Shown here piece after piece: positions 48,862-56,093 of a stretch of DNA of 56,093 nucleotides. Every line of letters begins with the position of its first letter. The stretch's first letter is position 1. Location of the stretch: contig JAHHGR010000027.1 in assembly GCA_019359725.1 (NCBI GenBank), positions 1-56,093 of the forward strand. The letters are read 5' to 3'. This DNA comes from Aphanocapsa lilacina HA4352-LM1 (GTDB taxonomy: Bacteria > Cyanobacteriota > Cyanobacteriia > Gloeobacterales > Gloeobacteraceae). Made by a program: the position numbers and the translations under genes. Under the pieces are notes generated by a model. It saw only the letters and a program-made list of their open reading frames with translations. It was not told the DNA's origin and made no database searches.

Positions 48862-49576
48862 CTATTGCGTGAGGTTATCGGGATTGAACCCCAGCTCGCG
48901 CAGGCGACGGGCGAGCGCTTCGCGTTGCTGCCGCTTCTGCTCGGCTTGCTCACGGGCCGCTTCCTCCGGCAGCAGCACCAGCCGGCCGGCCTCGTCGTAA
49001 AAGCGCAACCAGAGGGCGGTCTCCCGGTCGAGGGTGCCCTGCCAGGTGCCCAGCCACAAGCCGAGCGCTTCACACCAAAGCCACCCCCGTCCGTTCGGCG
49101 TCAGCGGCTGGTAGTGCAGGTTCGCTAGTTGCCAGCCCTCCAGCACCGTCGGCTCGAAGGGGTCGAAGCGCATTTGTCCACACCGCCACTATCGGATCCG
49201 TCCTTCCTGGTAGATCTGTTTTTTGAGCCCCCGGATCGATATCGGCGGTCGAGTCCGGCAGGATCTCAGCAATCACGTTGGGCAGGCGGCCCCCTTCCTG
49301 CCAGACCGTCCAGCTGCGCCGCTCCCGCCGCTCGCATCCGAGCACCACAAAAAAGTCCGGTCCCCGAAAATCCTCGGACTTGTGCTGGGTGAGGCTGTCG
49401 TAAATCGTCAGGTTGCCCGAGCAATAAAAGTCCTGCCGGTCGTGCCAATGGCCTTCGAGCGCATCGATGAGCAACTGCATCTGCCTGCGGTGCCAATCGG
49501 ATGCCATCGGCGGCTCGTCGCTCCACAGGTCGGTGGGCGGCCAGATCACGTCTGCCGGCGGGTTCGGCTGGTACAC
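48862..49576 (-). pseudogene. Uma2-family (DUF820) restriction-like nuclease, frameshifted
   Basis: The N-terminal part (49576 to about 49210) reads MYQPNPPADVIWPPTDLWSD, then HKSEDFRGPDFFVVLG and PNVIAEILPDSTADID. This is the PD-(D/E)xK-like core of Uma2 proteins. The expected continuation, GLKKQIYQEGRI, appears in a different frame. The C-terminal part, FDPFEPTVLEGWQLANLHYQ through RLRELGFNPDN, is in another open stretch (49173-48862). At least one frameshift and a small deletion therefore separate the halves, and the region between the two catalytic segments is damaged. Uma2 genes are highly repeated in cyanobacteria and of unclear function. Confidence 0.8.
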
Positions 49577-49642
49577 GGGCAGGCCCCTGTCGAGATGGCG
49601 CTATTCTAGCCCGCCCGCGGTCGGCCTGGCGGCGGGCCCCCG

Positions 49643-50257
49643 CTAGCACTGTGCCGCCGCCAGCCGATTGTTGACGATTTCCCAGTTGACGGTGTTCCAC
49701 CACTGCTTGAGGTACTCGGCGCGGCGGCTCTGGTATTTGAGATAGTAGGCGTGCTCCCAGACGTCGTTGCAGAGAATCGGGAAGTGCCCGTCGCTGAGCG
49801 GGTTATCCTGGTTGGGCAAGCCCACGATCTCAAGTTTGCCGTCGCTTGTGCGCACCAGCCAGACGAAGCCGCTGCCGAAATGGTTCGTGCCCGCGTCGTT
49901 GAAGCGCTGCTTGAAATTCTCGAAGTTGCCGAAGCCATCGGCGATGGCTTCGGCGATGGCGCCGGTCGGTTCGCCCCCGGCATTGGGGGCCATCAGCGTC
50001 CAGAAGATCGAATGGTTATAGTGGCCGCCGCCGTGGTTACGCACGGCGGTCCGCACCTGCGCCGGCAAAGCGGACAACTCGCGAATCAGCGCGTCGAGGG
50101 TTTTGCTTTGCAACTCGGGATGGCCCTCCAGCGCCGCGTTGAGCTTGTTGACGTAGGTGCCGTGGTGCATCTGGTGGTGAATCTGCATCGTCTGGGCGTC
50201 GATATACGGTTCGAGCGCGTCGTTGGCGTAGGGCAGGGGCGGTAACTCAAAAGGCAT
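49643..50257 (-). CDS. sodA: Superoxide dismutase, manganese type
   Basis: This 204-residue Fe/Mn-family superoxide dismutase dismutates superoxide to peroxide and oxygen. Metal ligands are visible as His27 (QIHHQMHH), His82 ([10 protein letters not shown]), Asp165 and His169 ([12 protein letters not shown]). GGGHYNHS together with Gln150 in LPNQDNPL favours the Mn-specific over the Fe-specific subgroup. There is no signal peptide, so it is cytosolic. It lies near the siderophore locus and a dps gene, which fits iron and oxidative-stress management, but nothing shows co-regulation. About 65 bases downstream of its stop lies the Uma2 pseudogene. Confidence 0.93.
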   Translation of the reverse strand: MPFELPPLPYANDALEPYIDAQTMQIHHQMHHGTYVNKLNAALEGHPELQSKTLDALIRELSALPAQVRTAVRNHGGGHYNHSIFWTLMAPNAGGEPTGAIAEAIADGFGNFENFKQRFNDAGTNHFGSGFVWLVRTSDGKLEIVGLPNQDNPLSDGHFPILCNDVWEHAYYLKYQSRRAEYLKQWWNTVNWEIVNNRLAAAQC

Positions 50258-50319
50258 CGCGAACTCTCCTAATCGAAACGTTTTGGCTGGAGCAGGTGAA
50301 CATCACGGATGGGGGCGCA

Positions 50320-50796
50320 TCACGGCGGCTGCAAAGTCGACAAAAACCGGATAGCCGGTGCGGTCGAGCGTTCGACGATCGCATCGAGGTCCGCTTTGCG
50401 TCCGAGGTTGCGATAGAAATCGATGAACTGAAACATATTCGCCCGCAGAGCACCCAGGGCTTCCCAGCGAAACGCCTGCGGCAGGCCGGCGTCTTCGAGC
50501 ATCCCGACGGCCGCACCGTGCGCGGCGAGCAACGCCGCTTCCGCCAGAAAGTTGCATTCGAGCTTGGTATAGACCATTGCCAAATTGTGACAGGAAATCG
50601 CATACACATGAATGGCGTGGGCGTTATCCAGCCGCACCCTAGCGGTTTGCAGCAGGGTCTCGGCCAGGGCCGTCGCCTGCCGGTACTCGGCTTCGGCCTG
50701 CTGGTGGCACCCCTGCTGCAACGAATGGTTCGCTCGGCAGGTGCAGGCTTTCCAGGCCGGGTCGGGAGGGGGAGGCGGAGTGTTGGAAGGGTTCAT
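50320..50796 (-). CDS. Small TPR-like helical protein, unknown function
   Basis: This 158-residue protein starts at ATG 50796 (MNPSNTPPPPPDPAWKACTC). After a proline-rich leader it is all helical, with TPR-like repeats (QQGCHQQAEAEYRQATALAE, CHNLAMVYTKLECNFLAEAA, ALRANMFQFIDFYRNLGR). Such proteins usually mediate protein contacts. There is no catalytic motif. Cysteines in KACTCRANH are notable. It begins 24 bases after the stop of the methyltransferase, so the two are probably co-transcribed. I do not recognise a named family. Confidence 0.65.
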   Translation of the reverse strand: MNPSNTPPPPPDPAWKACTCRANHSLQQGCHQQAEAEYRQATALAETLLQTARVRLDNAHAIHVYAISCHNLAMVYTKLECNFLAEAALLAAHGAAVGMLEDAGLPQAFRWEALGALRANMFQFIDFYRNLGRKADLDAIVERSTAPAIRFLSTLQPP

Positions 50797-50819
50797 GGCA
50801 ATCAAAGTCCGTAGCCGAT

Positions 50820-51854
50820 TCAAGGTTTTTCGCCGCTGACCAGGAGCGCCTGTACCTTGCGCGCCGAGCGCACGTTCACAAACCCCGCCCGCTTCAGCCA
50901 GCCTCTAATCGTCGATTCCGGCCAGCTGCGCCCGCCGCAGGTGGCGTAGTACACCAGCGACATCAGCCCGTCCCCTGCACCCAGCGGCCCGGCGGCCCCC
51001 GGAAAATAGACGTCCTGCACCAGAATCCGGCCGCCGGAAATCAGGGCTGCGAAGCTCTTGCGCAGGGCCGCTTCGCACTGGGCCTCCGACAGACAGTGCA
51101 AAATGTGCGACAGCAGCGCCAGGTCGTAGCCGGCGGGCCAGTCCGTCTCCAGCAGGTTGCCCTCGATGTAGCGAATGCGCTCGCCAAGCCCCGCTTCGGC
51201 CACCTGTTTCTCACCTGCGCGCGCGGCGTAGGGCAAATCGAGGATGTCGGCCCGCAGCCGGAGAAATTGCTTGCAAAAGGCGATGCTGTACTGGGCAGGG
51301 CCGCCCGCCACATCGAGCAGCCGATCGGGGGGTGGGCTCAGCTTCGCCCACTCGATAAGCCGGGGAGCACTCTGGCGGCCGCTGCCTTTGAGCATGTTCT
51401 GGTAGTTGCTTAAACAGGTGGGCGACTGGGGGTCGAAGTGAAAATTGGGCACCTGACCGGTGCGGATGTCGGCCTCCAGCAGGTCCAGTTGCTGGTTGAT
51501 GTCGCCGCACAGCCGGATCATCGCAAGCGCAAAGTTGTCACCTTCATCGGTCAGCCAGCGCTGGGCCTCTGCCGTCAACCGGTAGCGCTCCCCCTGCCGC
51601 TTGAGCAATCCGAAGCCGTGCAACGCTTCGAGCAGCACCTGCAACCCATGGCGATCCCCGCCGATGGTATCAGCCAGTTCACCCACCGACTGCGGTCCCG
51701 GCCGCAGTTGCGTGAACACGTTGAGCCGCACGGCGGCAATCAGCGCCTGGCTGACCCCGATGCCCAGCATAGCGAGCACCATCGGTCTGGGCAGCTTGCC
51801 GCTCAGAAACGCCGCCGATTCGAGCATGCCCTCGGGCTTGACTTCCAGTCGCAT
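50820..51854 (-). CDS. SAM-dependent O-methyltransferase-like protein (Methyltransf_2 type)
   Basis: This 344-residue enzyme has an N-terminal winged-helix dimerisation domain (about residues 10-95; LIAAVRLNVFTQLRPGPQSV) and a C-terminal Rossmann methyltransferase. The SAM loop is LLDVAGGPAQYS, followed by RADILDLPYA, YIEGNLLETDWP and LALLSHILHCLSE. The architecture is that of secondary-metabolite O-methyltransferases. I chose ATG 51854 because CAGGAGG lies about 9 bases upstream; a TTG-initiated frame extends 36 codons further. The substrate is unknown. It is divergent from dps, and probably co-transcribed with the TPR-like gene rather than with the siderophore operon. Confidence 0.82.
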   Translation of the reverse strand: MRLEVKPEGMLESAAFLSGKLPRPMVLAMLGIGVSQALIAAVRLNVFTQLRPGPQSVGELADTIGGDRHGLQVLLEALHGFGLLKRQGERYRLTAEAQRWLTDEGDNFALAMIRLCGDINQQLDLLEADIRTGQVPNFHFDPQSPTCLSNYQNMLKGSGRQSAPRLIEWAKLSPPPDRLLDVAGGPAQYSIAFCKQFLRLRADILDLPYAARAGEKQVAEAGLGERIRYIEGNLLETDWPAGYDLALLSHILHCLSEAQCEAALRKSFAALISGGRILVQDVYFPGAAGPLGAGDGLMSLVYYATCGGRSWPESTIRGWLKRAGFVNVRSARKVQALLVSGEKP

Positions 51855-52050
51855 CTTCGTGGCCTCCTGCTTGCGCAAGCGATGGTTTTCGCGTGTATCA
51901 ATAAGTTCCTGCAGCAACCCTGGCGTCCAAGGCAAGCCCAGAAGCTCTGCGAGGTCGCGCAAGCCGAGTAAAACCTAGCGCAATCAAGAACTATTTGCAA
52001 TAAGGTTGCGTTCGTGTAGAATCCTGTTGTCGTCGCAGAGGCTGGGAACC

Positions 52051-52620
52051 ATGGTTGCTGCCCGCCATCAGTTGCATCAGGCTTTCGGAACGCTCGCAGA
52101 CAGCCCGGCGGGGTTGGAGCGCACGGTCACCGGACCGCTCACCGAGGGGCTCAACGGCTTGCTGGGGAGCTTCTATACGCTCTACCACCAGTACCAGAAG
52201 CACCACTGGGTTGTCGAAGGGGCCGAGTTCAGCCCGCTGCACCGGTTGTTCAAGGACTACGCCGTCCAGGTGCGCGGCGACGCCGAGGCGGCGGGCGAGC
52301 GCATCGACGATCTAGGCGGGGTGCCGGCGGCTACCCCCGTTCGCCTGCAGCAGCTGGCCTGCTTCCAGCCGGAGGTCGAGGACGTGTTTGACTGCCGGAC
52401 GATGCTCGCAAACGATCTGGCGGTCGAGCAGGCCTGCGTGCAACTGCTGCGCCGGCAGATTGCTGCGGCGGGCAGCCTGGGAGATCCGGCCACCGAGTTT
52501 TTCCTGCGGCGGGTGCTGCTGGGGAGCGAGCAGCGGGCTTTTCACCTGGCCCATTACCTAGCCGACGACAGCCTGGCGCTCGCTTTGCCACCGGATGGCG
52601 CTCCCCAGGAGCGTTTGTAG
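52051..52620 (+). CDS. dps: Dps-family ferritin-like DNA-protection protein
   Basis: This 189-residue four-helix protein of the Dps/miniferritin family oxidises and stores Fe(II) and protects DNA from peroxide. The characteristic ferroxidase region is YHQYQKHHWVVEGAEFSPLH, then RLFKDYAVQVRGDAEAAGER, matching the His/His...Asp/Glu pattern at the subunit interface. I chose ATG 52051. The C-terminus (LLRRQIAAAGSLGDPATEFF) is partly repeated as a fragment on the other strand near 54.3 kb. The gene is divergent from the methyltransferase. Its iron-storage role complements the siderophore locus but is not an operon link. Confidence 0.88.
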   Translation: MVAARHQLHQAFGTLADSPAGLERTVTGPLTEGLNGLLGSFYTLYHQYQKHHWVVEGAEFSPLHRLFKDYAVQVRGDAEAAGERIDDLGGVPAATPVRLQQLACFQPEVEDVFDCRTMLANDLAVEQACVQLLRRQIAAAGSLGDPATEFFLRRVLLGSEQRAFHLAHYLADDSLALALPPDGAPQERL

Positions 52621-52824
52621 GTGCGCCCGGAGCGGGGTTGTAAACTACCAGGGAGCGTCCTGCCAAGGACAAACGTGCGCACCGACCATATTTTGTACAA
52701 GCTGCGGTACGGTCCGGAGAAGATAGAGGCGATGTGCACCCTTGATGAATTGGAGCAAAATCCTTCGTCGACCCGTCGCGGTGGGAACCGTTGCATTCGG
52801 TAGCCTGGAATAGATTATTGGAGG

Positions 52825-53064
52825 ATGACAGCCATATCGAGCAGTATTCGACAACTAACGATTGTTCAAGCCGGGGGCGTCGTCTGGATCCAGTCTTTGG
52901 CGCTGCCGGAAGGAGCCAGAGCCGAAGTGATTGTGATTATCGAACCAGAGACCGCCTCGCCAACACCCCTCGCTGCTTTCATCGGTGTCGGCAGCGGTGG
53001 CTTTGGTACACCCGCGGAGGTCGATGCGTTCATCCGTCAGGAACGGGATGCATGGTCCTCGTAG
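52825..53064 (+). CDS. Antitoxin-like protein (VapB-type partner of a PIN toxin)
   Basis: This 79-residue protein has GGAGG immediately before the ATG. Its sequence (IRQLTIVQAGGVVWIQSLAL, then EGARAEVIVIIEPE) is of the small antitoxin type found in cyanobacteria upstream of PIN-domain toxins. Its tail (GTPAEVDAFIRQERDAWSS) resembles antitoxin C-termini that bind the toxin. The stop overlaps the start of a PIN-domain frame by 13 bases, as in VapBC operons. The toxin is truncated, so the antitoxin may be an orphan. The preceding 52621-52824 contains a 60-codon open frame that I do not believe. Confidence 0.65.
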   Translation: MTAISSSIRQLTIVQAGGVVWIQSLALPEGARAEVIVIIEPETASPTPLAAFIGVGSGGFGTPAEVDAFIRQERDAWSS

Positions 53065-53130
53065 AAGCCCTAGCGGGCAACTGTGTGTACCTTGACACGA
53101 ATATCTGGATTTATCAACGGGCTCTGCAGA
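53052..53130 (+). pseudogene. VapC-type PIN toxin, N-terminal remnant
   Basis: From ATG 53052 the frame reads MVLVEALAGNCVYLDTNIWI, then YQRALQ. YLDTNIWIY is the first acidic motif of PIN-domain ribonucleases. After about 26 residues the similarity ends and the sequence becomes unrelated. The frame nevertheless stays open into the following Uma2 gene, so a deletion has removed most of the toxin. It is almost certainly inactive. Confidence 0.65.
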
Positions 53131-53300
53131 GCAGGCTGCACCTCTGCAAAGGCAACCGGAGTGAGCAGCAGATCCGTACAACCAGCAAGCCTATGGGGAC
53201 GCAGATCGCTTACGGTTCGTTCACTCCTGGACCCTGGGTTCTACAAACTGTTTCAGGCTTTCCCGCAGACGCTCCAGGCCGCCAGTTGCGGAGGAATCAT

Positions 53301-54038
53301 ATGATGGTGCCATCGCGAGGCTTTGCTATGGTCAACCAATCGCATCCCCGATTGCCCACTGCCGACGAATTGCCCAATTCGGACGATACCCCTGTAGACA
53401 ACGAATTGCAAGATCTGATGCCCGGTCTGCTCAAACTGCTGCTGGCCACCATCTGGGCTGAGCGGCAGGACTGGTTCTGGGGAACGGACATGGCCCTCTA
53501 CTTCGATCCGGACGACGAACCTATTGTCCCCGACGGCTTTCTGGTGTTGGGAGTGCCGCGCATCAAAGACGAGAACCTGCGCAGAAGCTATGTGCTGTGG
53601 GAAGAAAACGTGGTGCCGGTGCTCACCCTAGAAGTGATCTCGCGCAAGCGGCGCAGCGAATACCGCCAGAAGAAGCTGGACTACGCGGCTCTGGGGGTGC
53701 GCTATTACGCCATTTACAACGCCCTGCGCCAGGTGAAGGCGAGTTTTGAAGTTTACCGGCTGGAGCAGGGGGAGTACGTACCGCTGCCCGGCAATCCGGT
53801 CTGGCTGCCCGAAGTCGGCCTGGGGTTGGGTTGCGAGCGGGGTGTGTACCAGGGCGTGGAGCGGGAGTGGCTGTACTGGTATGACCAGGCAGGCAGGCGC
53901 TATCCGACGCCCGAAGAGCGGGCCGCCGCAGCCGAGCTGCGGGCTATGCAAGAAGCGGCGATCCGCCTGCAGGCCGAAGCGCAACTGGAGGCCCTCCGCC
54001 GCCGCCTGCGCGAGCAGGGGATCGACCCGGAGGCTTGA
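53301..54038 (+). CDS. Uma2-family (DUF820) nuclease-fold protein
   Basis: This 245-residue protein has GGAGG 6 bases before ATG 53301 (MMVPSRGFAMVNQ). The Uma2 core shows PDGFLVLGVPR (Asp), VPVLTLEVISRKRRSEYRQK (Glu and Lys) and LDYAALGVRYYAIYN, consistent with a PD-(D/E)xK nuclease fold. The C-terminal part (WLPEVGLGLGCERGVYQGVE, then an EERAAAAELRAMQEAA coiled coil and REQGIDPEA) is the usual Uma2 tail. It appears intact, unlike the two other Uma2 copies nearby. The function is unknown for the family. It is reachable in frame from the upstream PIN remnant. Confidence 0.82.
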   Translation: MMVPSRGFAMVNQSHPRLPTADELPNSDDTPVDNELQDLMPGLLKLLLATIWAERQDWFWGTDMALYFDPDDEPIVPDGFLVLGVPRIKDENLRRSYVLWEENVVPVLTLEVISRKRRSEYRQKKLDYAALGVRYYAIYNALRQVKASFEVYRLEQGEYVPLPGNPVWLPEVGLGLGCERGVYQGVEREWLYWYDQAGRRYPTPEERAAAAELRAMQEAAIRLQAEAQLEALRRRLREQGIDPEA

Positions 54039-54048
54039 ATACCGCTCC

Positions 54049-54200
54049 AGCAACCAACAAAGGTACGAGACGCTGCTGCAGTTGTTGCAGAAGAAATTTG
54101 CTCCGCTGCCCGATGAGTTGGTGCAGCGCGTCGCCGCTATTCCAGATGAGCAGCAATTGGTGCCACTGTCGATCGCGCTGCTCACCGCGCCCGCAAACCC
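54049..54200 (+). pseudogene. DUF4351-like C-terminal remnant
   Basis: A frame after the Uma2 stop reads SNQQRYETLLQLLQKKFAPL, then PDELVQRVAAIPDEQQL. This resembles DUF4351, the C-terminal module of Rpn/PD-(D/E)xK transposase-like proteins (pattern LLxxxFGxLPxxxxxRIxxLxxxQL). No start or nuclease domain is attached, so it is a gene fragment. Confidence 0.5.
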
Positions 54201-54239
54201 CACGAATGGTAGATTGCAAAGACTCTCGCACAAGGCCAG

Positions 54240-54369
54240 GATGCGCACCGCCCACCTGTTCTACTTTGAGGTAGTGCTCGGTGGCGTAGTCGCCGAGGTT
54301 GCCCGCCGCGGCAATTTGCCGGCGCAATCGCTCGATGATCGATTGTTCGGCGCCCGGATCTATCGCTTG
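54240..54369 (-). pseudogene. Dps-like C-terminal fragment
   Basis: On the minus strand, IDPGAEQSIIERLRRQIAAA followed by GNLGDYATEHYLKVEQ closely matches the end of Dps proteins, including the intact gene here (LLRRQIAAAGSLGDPATEFF). A stop precedes it, and the sequence departs from the family after HYLK. It is a remnant of a second dps-like gene. Confidence 0.55.
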
Positions 54370-54411
54370 TCAGAGCAGCGCTGTTGGCTGACCGGCTAGC
54401 TGAGCGTCCCT

Positions 54412-54696
54412 TTAGAGGGCATCGGGCTTAAGACCCTGCTCCCGCAGCCGTTGGGCCAGCCGCTCGGCGCGCTCTCGCTGCTGTTCGGCGCGCAGACTTT
54501 CGGCTTGCGCCTGTCGCTCGGCCACTTCGGCGCGCAGTCGTTCCTGCTCGGCGCGCTCCGCCGGGGTCAGGATCACCTCCCCTTCGCCGGTGATCAGCCG
54601 CAAACGACCCGCCTCCACCCCGAAGTACAACCCCAACTGCGTGCTCCAAAGCCAACCCGCCTCGGTCTGTGGATTCCGGAAAATATGGCCGCTCAA
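54412..54696 (-). pseudogene. Uma2-family C-terminal fragment cut by the IS21 element
   Basis: NPQTEAGWLWSTQLGLYFGV leads into an EERAEQERLRAEV coiled coil and REQGLKPDAL, the characteristic C-terminus of Uma2 proteins. The N-terminal catalytic domain is absent. The frame runs out at about 54668, where the IS21-type end begins, and the apparent start codon lies in IS DNA. Confidence 0.75.
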
Positions 54697-55971
54697 TTTC
54701 CGGAAATTCTGGCCGGTTCACCTGACGTAGAACTGTCACACCCATCTTCACAGGAGAAGATGTCTAAAACCGTGACAGGGCAACATGTTCAGGCTACTGG
54801 AGAGGTATGTTGTGCAGCAACTCAAGAAGACCAATGCCACCCAGAAGCAAATTCGGGAGGCTACCGGGGTCAGCGAACGCACCCAGCGCCGCCTGAAGAA
54901 CCAGCCCAAAGTCACCGACACCGACGACGCGCATTTCCGGAAATGCAGAAGCGTCGGCCGTCCCCGCACCGCCGACCGCTACGAGCAAGTCGTTCGGCGT
55001 TGGCTGAACGAACCGCGGCGGGCGGAAGACGGCCCGCTCAAATCCATCGAGGTCTTCACACGGCTGCGCAAGGAGCAAGGCTACACCGGTGGCAAGACCG
55101 CCATTTACGAACTGGTGCAACGGCTCAGGCCGCCCCGCGGCAAAGCGCCGCTGGTGCGCTTCGAGGGTTTGCCGGGCGAGTTTTCGCAGCACGACTTCGG
55201 CCAACGCCGGGTCACTTTCGAGGACGGCACTACCACCGTCGTCCACTTTTTCGCCTCGCGCCTGAAATACTCACGCCTGGTGGACGTGCAGATTGTCCCA
55301 AATGAGCAGCTGGAAACGGTCGTGCGCTCGTTGCTGCGGGCGTTCGAGCGTTTCGGGGGCATGCCGCTCAAGTGCGTGTTCGATAATATGTCCACCGTCG
55401 TGCACTCGCGTCCCGCCGGTCCCGACGGCGAGATGCAGGTTGTCTGGAACAAGCGTTTCGGTCAGTTTGTCATCGACTGCGGTTTTATCCCGGTGGCCTG
55501 CTGGCCGTAACGCCCGCAGCAAAAAGGCAGCGTCGAGAACCTGGTGGGCTTCGTCAAAGGCAACTTCTTCACAGGTCGCCGTTTTCGGCACCTGCAGGAC
55601 TTGAAGGAGCAACTGGAAGCTTGGCTGATGGTGGTCAACAACGAACGGCCCTCCGACGCCACAGGCGAGGTGCCGGCGGTGCGTGCCCGGGCCGAGGCCC
55701 TCAAGCCTTGCCCCCACAAAGCGGAGAGCTACCCGTTCAAGACCACCGCCGTGGTGCGCCCCACCGCCCGGGTCTGCCACAAGGGTTTGGAATACTCGGT
55801 GCCGGCGGAGCGCATTGGGCAGGAGGTAACGCTGCACCTGGAGGAGCACTCCGTTGGCATTTACGTGGGCAACCGTTTTCTGACGCGCCACCCCCGATGT
55901 CCGGAAAACGGCCAGTCCAGTGTGCTGGCCGAGCATGCCGAGGAACTGTTTGTTTTCCCTCGCGGCAAACC
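54668..55971 (+). mobile_element. IS21-family element, 5' part
   Basis: The left end begins around 54668 with TGTGGATTCCGGAAAATATG; TTTCCGGAAA is repeated at about 54697 and 54935, the multiple-repeat ends typical of IS21. The istA gene follows. The right part, including istB, is missing because an IS4 copy starts at 55972. The element is inserted in a Uma2 gene. Confidence 0.75.
54785..55971 (+). pseudogene. istA: IS21-family transposase IstA, nonsense-mutated and truncated
   Basis: ATG 54785 opens MFRLLERYVVQQLKKTNATQ, then an HTH (QIREATGVSERTQRRLKNQ). The integrase core follows: FSQHDFGQRRVTFEDG (first Asp), CVFDNMSTVVH (second Asp) and, after a TAA at 55508-55510, RPQQKGSVENLVGFVKGNFF (Glu). 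The stop replaces what is normally Tyr or Asn in the C-W-P-x-R-P-Q-Q-K-G motif, so it looks like a point mutation. The frame continues through the C-terminal domain (YSVPAERIGQEVTLHLEEHS) until the IS4 junction. It is not expected to be functional. Confidence 0.85.
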
Positions 55972-56093
55972 CAGAAGTGTTGAATCAGTGAACGCTTGCA
56001 CACAGTTCGAGGGGCCAGACCCTGCGCCTCCAGCTGCCCAGCAATTTTCCCAGCCAATGCACATAACTGACTTCCTGACACATGCAACATTGC
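55972..56093 (-). mobile_element. IS4-family element, 3' end of a second copy (continues past the window)
   Basis: The end CAGAAGTGTTGAATCAGTGA at 55972 and the following sequence match, in inverted orientation, the right end of the IS4 copy at 14976-15939. The minus strand encodes the transposase C-terminus, including CCMCQEVSYVHWLGKLLGSW, and stops just inside the end. It has inserted into the IS21 istA gene. Confidence 0.85.

Noticed and set aside
52621..52803. 60-codon frame between dps and the antitoxin
   Set aside because: GTG start without RBS, composition unlike neighbours, no recognisable motif.
1..56093. CRISPR arrays, tRNA or rRNA genes
   Set aside because: No regularly spaced short repeats and no tRNA-like cloverleaf or rRNA sequence was noticed; only reading by eye was possible.

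Overview
The window is high-GC DNA that reads as a cyanobacterial chromosome. A C-terminal piece of a high-light-inducible (chlorophyll-binding-like) protein, several Uma2/DUF820 nucleases and an XRE-HTH/GrpE-like fusion point to Cyanobacteria. The overall flavour resembles Gloeobacter, but the species is inference and cannot be settled from this sequence alone.

Layout. (1) 1-14.8 kb is ordinary chromosome: the start of a CzcA/CusA-type RND pump, a CNNM/CBS transporter-like protein, a histidine kinase/response regulator pair, cobalamin genes cobL and cobI, an amidohydrolase, an M20 amidohydrolase, a GH13 glucanotransferase-like enzyme, an HTH/GrpE-like protein, an acidic unknown protein and a zinc alcohol dehydrogenase. 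(2) 14.97-16.5 kb is a scar: an internally deleted IS4-type element sits in an IS630-type transposase remnant, which abuts an HLIP gene that has lost its normal 5' end. (3) 16.4-48.8 kb is a complete-looking siderophore locus. A leftward arm carries a TonB-dependent receptor, an Apd1-like Suc/Fer iron-sulfur protein and a 4'-phosphopantetheinyl transferase. A rightward operon carries an FAAL-initiated NRPS, a stand-alone condensation domain, an Fe(II)/2-oxoglutarate hydroxylase, two more NRPSs and a KS-AT-KR-ACP PKS. A type II thioesterase, a second TonB receptor and a PepSY membrane protein follow. (4) 48.8-56.1 kb mixes stress genes (Mn-type superoxide dismutase, Dps, a methyltransferase) with decaying accessory DNA: Uma2 copies, a VapBC remnant, a broken IS21 element and the edge of a second IS4 copy.

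How the genes work together. Specificity positions read by hand from the four adenylation domains match published codes for Pro, Asp, Ala and Gly, in that order. The Asp module carries an epimerase domain and follows a stand-alone hydroxylase gene. The predicted product is therefore fatty acyl-Pro-D-(beta-hydroxy)Asp-Ala-Gly, extended by one malonate and reduced to a 3-hydroxy acid. Beta-hydroxyaspartate is a known Fe(III) ligand, and two TonB receptors plus redox proteins flank the operon. The locus therefore looks like a cyanochelin-like lipopeptide siderophore system. The Asp NRPS begins with a condensation-fold domain that has lost both catalytic histidines, which may be a docking (interface) domain for the hydroxylase. 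A repeat of about 1.49 kb, apparently identical, joins NRPS1 and NRPS3 and stops just before the substrate-pocket coding region, a trace of recent module recombination.
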